DNA of 64,000 nucleotides from Aquicoccus sp. G2-2 (GTDB lineage: Bacteria; Pseudomonadota; Alphaproteobacteria; Rhodobacterales; Rhodobacteraceae), in contig NZ_JAYDCK010000003.1 of NCBI RefSeq assembly GCF_034555965.1, forward strand, positions 62,001 through 126,000, in the 5' to 3' direction. How positions within the stretch are numbered: position 1 is the first letter of the stretch; every line of letters starts with the position of its first letter. Position numbers and translations under genes: made by a program. The notes below the pieces were generated by a model, which saw nothing but the letters and a program-made list of their open reading frames with translations, was not told the origin of the DNA and did not search any database. This document shows positions 38,860 to 46,424 of this stretch, piece by piece.

Positions 38860-40653
38860 ATGCAGAGCTTTACAACGAGGCCGGAAATTCGCGGCACATT
38901 CGGTGTTGTGACATCGACGCACTGGATCGCATCGGCGGTTGGCATGTCGATTTTGGAGAAAGGCGGCAATGCGTTTGATGCTGCTGTTGCGACTGGGTTC
39001 GTGCTCCAAGTGGTCGAGCCACATCTGAACGGGCCGGCGGGGGATCTGCCGGTGATCTTCCATTCGGTGCGCGATGATCGCCCCGGTGTGCTTTGTGCGC
39101 AGGGCACCGCCCCTGCTGCCGCCACGATAGAGGCGATGAAAGCGCGCGGCATTGATGGGCTGATCCCCGGCTCCGGTCTTTTGGCGACGGTTGTACCCGG
39201 CGCGTTTGATGGCTGGCTTTTGTTACTGCGCGATCATGGGACGATGGAGCTGGCAGATGTTCTGACCCCCGCAATCGAATACTGCGCCGAGGGGCATCCG
39301 ATGCTCCCAGCGGTTGCCGCAGCGATTGCAGAGTTGCAGCCGTTCTTTGAAAAGCAATGGCCGACTTCGGCGCGTGTCTGGTGCCCGGATGGCAAAGCGC
39401 CCGAGGCGCTTTCGCTGTTTCGCAACCCCGACCTTGCGGCGACCTTTGGCAAGCTGCTCGATGCGGCAGAAGGCGACAGCCGCGAAGCCCGTATTGATGC
39501 GGCGCGCGATGAATGGCGCGCCGGGTTCATCGCCAAGGCGATTGGTGATTATATCAAGGATGCCAAGGTGATGGATGTTTCGGGGCAGCGCAATTCCGCC
39601 CTGTTGAGAGAAGACGACATCACCGGATGGCGCGCGCATTTCGAAGCCCCGACGCAGATTGACTATAACGGTTGGACGCTTTGCAAGACCGGCCCGTGGG
39701 GGCAAGGGCCGGTGTTGTTGCTTGCGTTGCAAATCCTGAAGAATTTCGACCTCGCAGCGATGGACCCGTTTGGCGCGGAGTTCGTTCATACTATCATTGA
39801 GGCGATCAAGCTCGCTTATGCGGACAGAGAGGCCTATTTTGGCGATCCGGAGTTTTTCGATGTGCCGATGGAAACCCTTTTGTCAGAGGAATACGGCCAG
39901 CAACGCGCGCGCCTGATTGCGGCAAAGGCGTCGCACGAACAGCGGCCCGGCGTTCTGCCGGGGCACGAGTATCTGGCCGAGGCGGCCATCAAACGCGCGA
40001 CGCGAAAATCAGGCGTTACCGATGACCCGGCCACTGGGGAGCCGACCATGGCGCATCTGACCGATGTGAAGGGCGACACGGTTCATCTTGATATCATCGA
40101 CCGCTGGGGCAACGCCGTGTCTTCGACCCCTTCGGGCGGGTGGCTGCAATCCAGTCCGGTTATTCCGGGGCTTGGCTTTGCGCTCAATTCAAGGGCGCAG
40201 ATGTTCTGGCTGGATGAGGGTCTTGCCTCGTCGCTGAAACCCGGCGCGCGCCCGCGCACCACGCTTACCCCGACGATTGCGCGCCACCGCGATGGCACGG
40301 TGCTGGCGTTTGGCTCCCCCGGAGGGGATCAGCAGGATCAGTGGCAACTCGTCTGGTTCCTGCGGATGGTGCATCATGGGCTTGATTTGCAACAGGGGAT
40401 TGACGCGCCGCTGTTCCATTCGATGCATTTTCAGGCATCGTTCTATCCGCGCGCGGCGACGCCCGGCAAGATGATGATCGAGGAAACCATTGGCGAAGAG
40501 GTGATCGAGGCTTTGCGCGCGCGCGGGCATGAGGTTGCGGTTGCGCAGGCCAACACGGTTGGCCGCCTCACCGCCGCTTTGCGCCATCCTGATGGGCAGC
40601 TTCAGGCCGCCGCCACCCCGCGCCTTATGCAGGCCTATGCAATAGGGCGCTGA
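38860..40653 (+). CDS. Gamma-glutamyltransferase-family protein
   Basis: 597 residues. Ntn-hydrolase GGT pattern: GVVTSTHWIASAVGMSILEKGGNAFDAAVA at the start; the predicted autocleavage Thr407 in GDTVHLDIIDRWGNAVS; then SSTPSGGWLQSSPVIPGLGFALNSR and GARPRTTLTPTIA. No signal peptide, so unlike classical periplasmic GGT it should be cytosolic, as in the YwrD-like group. These enzymes cleave gamma-glutamyl or related amide bonds. It lies 29 bases after the M24 gene and is followed by RidA, suggesting one amide-catabolic operon. Confidence 0.88.
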   Translation: MQSFTTRPEIRGTFGVVTSTHWIASAVGMSILEKGGNAFDAAVATGFVLQVVEPHLNGPAGDLPVIFHSVRDDRPGVLCAQGTAPAAATIEAMKARGIDGLIPGSGLLATVVPGAFDGWLLLLRDHGTMELADVLTPAIEYCAEGHPMLPAVAAAIAELQPFFEKQWPTSARVWCPDGKAPEALSLFRNPDLAATFGKLLDAAEGDSREARIDAARDEWRAGFIAKAIGDYIKDAKVMDVSGQRNSALLREDDITGWRAHFEAPTQIDYNGWTLCKTGPWGQGPVLLLALQILKNFDLAAMDPFGAEFVHTIIEAIKLAYADREAYFGDPEFFDVPMETLLSEEYGQQRARLIAAKASHEQRPGVLPGHEYLAEAAIKRATRKSGVTDDPATGEPTMAHLTDVKGDTVHLDIIDRWGNAVSSTPSGGWLQSSPVIPGLGFALNSRAQMFWLDEGLASSLKPGARPRTTLTPTIARHRDGTVLAFGSPGGDQQDQWQLVWFLRMVHHGLDLQQGIDAPLFHSMHFQASFYPRAATPGKMMIEETIGEEVIEALRARGHEVAVAQANTVGRLTAALRHPDGQLQAAATPRLMQAYAIGR

Positions 40654-40762
40654 GCCGGTGATGTTGACGGCGGTGCCGGTTTTGTTCGATGCTGTCTGTG
40701 ATTGCAATGGCAGGATATGCCCAGACTGAAAAACGCGGTGGTGCCGCTGAAATGGAGGAAAG

Positions 40763-41116
40763 ATGAGCAACATTCGCCGCATACACGGTCAAGCGAAAGG
40801 GCGCAGTTCCGGCACCGCCACGGGTGGTTTTGCATGGGCTGTGGCCACCTCGGAGAGTGCCAGCACCGATCTTTATGAACAGACCGTCACTACGCTGCGC
40901 AAGATCGACGGTATTCTTGCCGAGATGGGCACAGACAAGGCGCGGGCTGTCACTGCGACGGTCTATATCACCGATATGGCGCGCAAGGACGAGATGGACC
41001 GCGCGTGGTGTGAATGGGTTGGTGACAACCCTGACAACTGGCCGCAACGGGCCTGTGTGGAGGCGGGTTTGCATGGGAATGACCTTGTTGAAGTGGTCCT
41101 GATGGCCGTGTGCTAA
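40763..41116 (+). CDS. RidA-family protein
   Basis: 117 residues behind GGAGGAAAG. YjgF/RidA patterns are visible: DLYEQTVTTLRKIDGILAEMGTDKARAVTATVYITDM, and the PQRACVEAGL motif with the imine-binding Arg and following Glu. RidA proteins hydrolyse reactive enamines/imines from PLP or amine-oxidising enzymes. It has a separate 109-base spacer from the GGT-like gene. The 3' end overlaps the convergent LuxR gene by four bases. Confidence 0.85.
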   Translation: MSNIRRIHGQAKGRSSGTATGGFAWAVATSESASTDLYEQTVTTLRKIDGILAEMGTDKARAVTATVYITDMARKDEMDRAWCEWVGDNPDNWPQRACVEAGLHGNDLVEVVLMAVC

Positions 41117-41934
41117 GGCGCCCCCGCGCGATCCTGCCGCGACATGATCAACTGCATTTCGAACAGGATCAGCGACATCATTTGCTGGGCTGACGAAACC
41201 CGCAGCTTGCGATAGGCGCGGCTGCGCAAGGTGCGCACGGTATTGAGCGAAACGCCAAGTTCAAGCGCCGTGCCTTCGACAGTATACCCCGCCAGAATTG
41301 AATCACACACCTGCGTTTCACGGCCAGACAGCGCCGAGAAGATCGGCACGCCGCGTTCTTTCAGGCTGGAGGTGGAAAGCCCGGGTTTGAATTGAAACGC
41401 CTCTGAGCCAACAATTCGATGCCGTATGGTTATGATTTCGTGCACAATTGGCAGGATGATTTCAAAACGGCGCAACTCTGCCGCATCAATCGGCCCGTCA
41501 CTGCCGCTGCGCAGGAAGAACGACAACACCGCATTGTCACCGACACGCGTGGCAACGGCGAGACGTTCAGCGATGCCTGCACGACGGTAATTTGCATAGC
41601 GCGGGTCGGATGGTGACGGCACAAACCGAAGAAGGTCCGAATCCGGCCCTGCGCGTGAGGCGACTAACGAATGAAGGTCCGTAAATACTTCGACGTTGGA
41701 AATGAAATCACGCGCATCACGGTGGAACCAATATGCCCCTATCTCACCGCCTGCGATTGACATGACCATCTCTTTGCGGCGCACACTGGTCCAGAAATAT
41801 GCCCCGAAATTGCGGATCATTCCGGCTTGGGAGATGAATTTCAGAACTGCGCGGTCAAAATCCGGATGCTCGACCCGCCGCAACAGGTCGGCAAACCCGA
41901 GCCGGGCAATCGCTTGTATTGCATTGTCATCCAT
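41113..41934 (-). CDS. LuxR-type transcriptional regulator beside rdhA
   Basis: 273 residues from ATG 41934 (M-D-D-N-A-I-Q-A). Longer starts (for example 42060) would overlap the reconstructed rdhA start and lose coding character. The N-terminal 190 residues look like a GAF/autoinducer-type sensor fold (FVPSPSDPRYANYRRAGIAERLAV). The C-terminal HTH is typical: LSGRETQVCDSILAGYTVEGTALELGVSLNTVRTLRSRAYRKL. It is divergent from the dehalogenase gene and starts inside a 20-bp palindrome, so it may control both itself and rdhA. Effector unknown, possibly the halogenated substrate (inference). Confidence 0.85.
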   Translation of the reverse strand: MDDNAIQAIARLGFADLLRRVEHPDFDRAVLKFISQAGMIRNFGAYFWTSVRRKEMVMSIAGGEIGAYWFHRDARDFISNVEVFTDLHSLVASRAGPDSDLLRFVPSPSDPRYANYRRAGIAERLAVATRVGDNAVLSFFLRSGSDGPIDAAELRRFEIILPIVHEIITIRHRIVGSEAFQFKPGLSTSSLKERGVPIFSALSGRETQVCDSILAGYTVEGTALELGVSLNTVRTLRSRAYRKLRVSSAQQMMSLILFEMQLIMSRQDRAGAP

Positions 41935-41944
41935 ATGGATGACA
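41925..41944. promoter_or_regulatory. 20-bp perfect palindrome at the LuxR gene start
   Basis: The half-site TGTCATCCAT is followed directly by its reverse complement. The LuxR start codon lies inside it, and it is about 115 bases upstream of the rdhA ATG. By chance such a perfect 20-bp palindrome is expected well under once in 64 kb. Dimeric LuxR-type proteins commonly bind sites of about 18-22 bp, so this is a plausible operator, perhaps autorepressive. Binding is not shown. Confidence 0.55.
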
Positions 41945-42058
41945 TACGGTAACGCGCTACTGCTGTAAATATTGCGGTCAATAGTCTGCGGGCGGGCAGG
42001 GACCATCAGCGATGCCGCCCAATTCCAGGCAGTCCAACGCGCACCAAAAAGGCATTCC

Positions 42059-45000
42059 ATGACGCTCCGCTTTTTTCTACTAAAGACCGTTCTGCTCATC
42101 TTGGCCCTTACCCATGCGAGCGGCTGGCGCGGCGGGCTGATTTGCCTGATCTTGGTTCTGTGCCGCCAAGCGCGCCATTGACGTTTGAGCGCGCCGCCGC
42201 GCCTCATTCGATCGTCAACGCGATGCGCGAGCATCAGGCGATGCTCGACGCGATCCGTGACGGGTTGATCAACAAAGCAGTTGCCGATGCGCCCACCGAT
42301 CCGCAGATTCGTGCCGATCACCTCAAGGCGTTCGGCTATTTCGCCGATGCTGCCGTTGTGGGTGTCTGCCGCCTTCCGAAAGACGCTGTGCTTGCAGAGC
42401 CTTACCTCAACGCTGATGTTGAGCGGCTTGCCCATGATCTGCGCCACAAACAGACCAAGACGTTGGCGTCGGGGATTGATCTGATCATGGCCGATCTCAA
42501 GGAATCGATGGACGCCCCGCCGACCGGGATCGACGGGCACACTCATGCGCTGGTGCTGCTATATGAGAACCCGCGCGACCCCGCGCCGGATGAGCCGGGC
42601 ACGGATTGGATCAGGGATGCGCAAGCCCACCGCGCTGGGCATCTGGCGGCGGAAACGGCGGTTGTTCTGGCGAATTACCTGCGGTTGCTGGGCCATGATG
42701 CGCGCGGGCATACGGTGTCGAGTGCTGATGTCGACCTCAACAAACTGGCCGTTGCCGCCGGGTTGGCCACGGTTGAAGATGGCGTGCTGAGCCATCCCTA
42801 TATCGGCACCCGCTTTGGGCTGGCTGCGGTAACCACCAGTTTCGAGTTGGCCGCCGATCTGCCGCTGATGCCGTTGGCGCAACAGCCATGGTCCGCCTTT
42901 GGTGCGGGATGGCGGCTTGGCACCGGCTCAATCAAAAACGCGATGAACGCGCTGCCCTATGCCAAGCGCAGATTTGTCGATGGGGCGCACCCGTTCGAGC
43001 GATTGAAGCGCGTCGAAACTCCGACCACCTATATTGACGAGGCCCGCGTTGCCCGTGTGCCAAAGCGTTCGGACATGTTTGCCCGCGCGCAGTTTGGCGA
43101 CATGGGCAAGCTGGCGCAGGAGGGCGCCAAGGGCGGGCATTACGTGCGCAAGGCGGCGCCCGCAATGGCGCAGCGGCGTGCGCTGGGGGCGCTGACCTTG
43201 TTGCAGGACGGGGAGCCAGCCGGTGAGAAGACCCGCCTTCCCCCGGCTGAGGCGGCAGCGCTGGTCAAGGCGACATCTTATTGGCTGGGAATTGACGCGG
43301 TCGGTATCTCGCGGTGTCCGGACTGGACGTGGTATTCGCATGACGCACGTGGCGAGGTGCTTGATCCGCCGCATGATCAGGCGATTTCGATGATTGTCGA
43401 TCAGGGGTTTGAGACAACCGAAGGGTCTTCCGGCGATGACTGGATCGCGGTGGCGCAATCCATGCGTGCCTATCTGCGGTTTTCCCTTCTGGGCGGCGTC
43501 ATTGCCCGGCAGATCCGCAATCTGGGCTATGGTGCCAAGGCACATACGGTGATGGATGGAGAAGTGCTGCAACCGCCGCTTTTGCTGTTGTCGGGGCTGG
43601 GCGAGGTCAGCCGGATTGGCGAGGTCATCCTCAACCCCTATCTTGGCCCGCGCCTTAAGTCCGGGGTGGTAACGACCGACTTGCCGATGGAGCATGACAA
43701 GCCGATTGATTTCGGGCTGCAACGGTTTTGTGAATCTTGCAACAAATGCGCCCGCGAGTGCCCATCAGGCGCGATCACCGCTGGGCCGAAGAAGATGTTC
43801 AACGGCTATGAGACGTGGAAATCCGACAGCCAGAAATGTGCGACTTATCGGATCACCACGGCAGGTGGTGCGATGTGCGGGCGGTGCATGAAGACTTGCC
43901 CGTGGAACCTTGAGGGCATCTTCAAGGAGGCTCCGTTTCGCTGGGCCGCGATGAATATTCCAAAGCTGGCCCCGGCGCTGGCACGGCTTGACGATGCGGT
44001 TGGCAATGGCGGGATGAACCCGGCGAAGAAATGGTGGTGGGATCTCGAAATGGAAGCCGATGGCGGCTATCGCCCCACCAAACAGCCGATCAACGCGCGC
44101 AGCCTGCAACGCGAGCTTGACCTTAAACATGAAGATCAGACGCTTGCCGTATATCCGGCCCATCTTGCGCCGCATCCCTATCCTTATCCGTTCCCGATGG
44201 ACCGTGAAGCCGGTATCGAGGCCTATCAGGCGATGATTACCGCCGAAGAATACCGTGCGCGGCTGGCGCGGGGCGAAACACCCAGTGAGCACATTTATGC
44301 CGCCGATGGTGAAAGCCCGGTCTTGCAAGTGATTGTCACCAAAGCAGAACAGGTGGCAGATGGTATTTCGAAATACGAATTTCAGCCGGTTGATGGCGGT
44401 GTGTTGCCAGAATGGCAGGCCGGAGCGCATCTTGATATCGTGGTTGCCCCCGAATTCCTGCGCCAATACTCGATGAGCGGCGATCCGGCGGATCGCAGCC
44501 GGTATCAGATTGCCGTTTTGCGCGAAGAGGAGGGGCGTGGCGGCTCGACGCTGATGCACCGGATTTTCAGCGAAGGACGCCACATCTTCATCTCGCGCCC
44601 GATCAACCACTTCCCGCTTGATCCGGGGGCGAGCCGATCAATTCTGATGGGCGGCGGTATTGGCATCACGCCGATGATCGCCATGGCACATGAGTTGCAC
44701 GCGCAGGGCCGTGATTTCGCGCTGCATTATTCGGGGCGGTCGCGCAAGACGATGGCATTTCTGCCCGATCTTGCAAGCTTTCCTTGGGCTGATCGGGTGC
44801 ATTTGCATATCACCGACGAAGACACCCGCGCCGATCTGGCGTATATCATGGCGGGTTTTCAGCCGGGTTGGCATGTTTATACCTGCGGTGCAGAGCGTTA
44901 CATGAGCGGTGTGCTGGAAGCGGCGGAAGCGGCAGGATTTCCCGAAGAGGCGCGTCATCTGGAATATTTCTCTGTGCCCGAGCAACCGGACTATGAAAAC

Positions 45001-45267
45001 CATCCGTTCACGCTCAGGCTTACCCGATCAAACCGCACGTTTGATATCCCGGCAGACAAATCCGCCACGGATGTTTTGGCCGAAAATGGCGTTCATATAG
45101 ATGTGAAATGCAGTGACGGATTGTGCGGCGTTTGCAAATGCGGGCTGGTCGAAGGTGAGGTGGAGCATCGTGATTTCGTTCTGTCCAAGGCCCAGCGCGA
45201 GGACGCGATCATCCTGTGCCAATCGCGCGCCGCCGAAAAAGATGGGGTGATTGCAGTCGATTTATAA
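42059..45267 (+). CDS. Self-sufficient reductive dehalogenase fused to flavin/ferredoxin reductase (frameshift near start)
   Basis: Reconstructed length 1069 residues. ATG 42059 (with AAGG upstream) gives M-T-L-R-F-F. One base missing in the T6 run at 42071-42076 then shifts the frame, which continues STKDRSAHLGPYPCERLAR and stays open to 45267. Without that repair the first usable start is TTG 42142. There is a degenerate first cobalamin-type half (about 60-290), then the catalytic half (about 385-550). 4Fe-4S motifs follow: CESCNKCARECP (about 557) and a second C-x12-C-x2-C-x3-C ending CMKTCPW. The C-terminal third is a phthalate dioxygenase reductase-like FMN/NAD(P)H unit (RQYSMSGDP, MGGGIGITPM) with 2Fe-2S motif CSDGLCGVCKC. 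No Tat signal, so cytosolic and catabolic rather than respiratory. It resembles BhbA-type enzymes; substrate unknown. Confidence 0.9.
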
Positions 45268-45301
45268 GGTAGTGGCTTTTGGTGGCTTTCTACGCTGTCC
45301 C

Positions 45302-45320
45302 CGGTTTTGCAGCAAAACCG
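45302..45320 (+). terminator. Hairpin after the reductive dehalogenase gene
   Basis: CGGTTTTGC - A - GCAAAACCG (realistically a seven-pair stem with a five-base loop), flanked by CCC on the left and GGGGG on the right, 35 bases after the stop. No T-run, so a classical intrinsic terminator is uncertain, but it is the only strong structure between the two genes. Confidence 0.45.
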
Positions 45321-45377
45321 AACGGGGGATTAAGATAGATAGCCTGAAATTCAGGACCTTATGAGCGAAGGCAATTC

Positions 45378-46424
45378 ATGACGCCGCTTACCCTTACCTC
45401 GCTGGCTGATCTTCAGGATCTGACCGTCGATACAATCATCGACGTGCGTTCCCCGGCGGAATATGCCGAGGACCACGTGCCCGGTGCGATCAACCTGCCG
45501 GTTCTCAGTGATACCCAGCGCGCCGAGGTCGGCACAATCTATACGCGGGTCAGCCCCTTCAAGGCGCGCAAGATCGGTGGCGCGTTGGTGGCGAAAAATA
45601 CCGCCACCCATCTGCAAGGCCCGCTGGCCGATAAAGACGGCGCATGGCAACCGCTGGTCTATTGCTGGCGCGGCGGGCAACGCTCTGGCGCGTTCGCGAC
45701 CATTCTCGATCAGGTCGGCTGGCGTGTGCAACTGCTCAAAGGCGGCTATCAGAGTTACCGGCGCGAAGTTGTTAAGACGCTTTACGACACCCCCCTGCCG
45801 CATCGGTTGATGCTTGTTGACGGCGGCACCGGAACGGCCAAGACCGCCCTGCTGCATCAGCTTGCAGCACAGGGCGCACAGATCCTTGATCTTGAAGGGA
45901 TTGCCGCGCATCGTGGGTCGCTCTTTGGCACGATCAGCACGCCACAGCCCGCGCAAAAGATGTTTGAGACCCGTCTTGCCACGGCGTTGACTCGGCTCAA
46001 CCCTGACAAGATCACCTTTGTGGAGGCTGAAAGCAGCAGGATTGGAGAGCGGATTATCCCACCATCGCTTTGGGCGTCGATGAACGGCGCGCCGCGTCTT
46101 CATCTCAGTGCTCCGCTGAAGGCGCGCAGCCGTTTCCTGTGCCGTGCTTATGCTGATCTGACGCAGGACAAAGCGGCGCTTAGCGACCTGCTGGACAAGC
46201 TTCGCCCCTATCATGCGCGTGACCGGATTGCCGAGTGGCATATGCAGGCAGAGGCGGATGACTGGCAAACATTGGCGGCGGGGCTGATCGCAGATCATTA
46301 TGATCCGCGCTATGCCAAATCCGGAACAAACAAAGGTGCCCCGGTTCACGAGGTTGCGCTCGATGATCTTGACGACAGCACGCTGGCGCGAACCGCCGAG
46401 GCCCTTTTCGCCCGGTTTAGTTAA
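45378..46424 (+). CDS. selU: tRNA 2-selenouridine/geranyl-2-thiouridine synthase (SelU/MnmH)
   Basis: 348 residues. The rhodanese domain at the N-terminus carries the active Cys in VYCWRGGQRSGAFA. It is followed by a P-loop domain with DGGTGTAKTALLHQLA and the ILDLEGIAAHRGSLFG segment typical of MnmH. It geranylates 2-thiouridine and then replaces sulfur with selenium using selenophosphate at the wobble base of Lys, Glu and Gln tRNAs. It converges with the selD fusion gene, overlapping by eight bases at the 3' ends; the pair makes donor and user of selenophosphate. Confidence 0.94.
   Translation: MTPLTLTSLADLQDLTVDTIIDVRSPAEYAEDHVPGAINLPVLSDTQRAEVGTIYTRVSPFKARKIGGALVAKNTATHLQGPLADKDGAWQPLVYCWRGGQRSGAFATILDQVGWRVQLLKGGYQSYRREVVKTLYDTPLPHRLMLVDGGTGTAKTALLHQLAAQGAQILDLEGIAAHRGSLFGTISTPQPAQKMFETRLATALTRLNPDKITFVEAESSRIGERIIPPSLWASMNGAPRLHLSAPLKARSRFLCRAYADLTQDKAALSDLLDKLRPYHARDRIAEWHMQAEADDWQTLAAGLIADHYDPRYAKSGTNKGAPVHEVALDDLDDSTLARTAEALFARFS

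Noticed and set aside
41935-42060. N-terminal extension of the LuxR gene to ATG 42060
   Set aside because: It would overlap the repaired rdhA start, uses poor codons including TTA, and homologous regulators begin near the M-D-D-N start; the GGAG there is attributed to chance.
42059-42181. Apparent small membrane peptide or leader (M-T-L-R-F-F-L-L-K-T-V-L-L-I-L-A)
   Set aside because: Its hydrophobic look arises after the T6 run; the alternative frame gives a convincing RdhA N-terminus, so it is better explained as the shifted start of rdhA.
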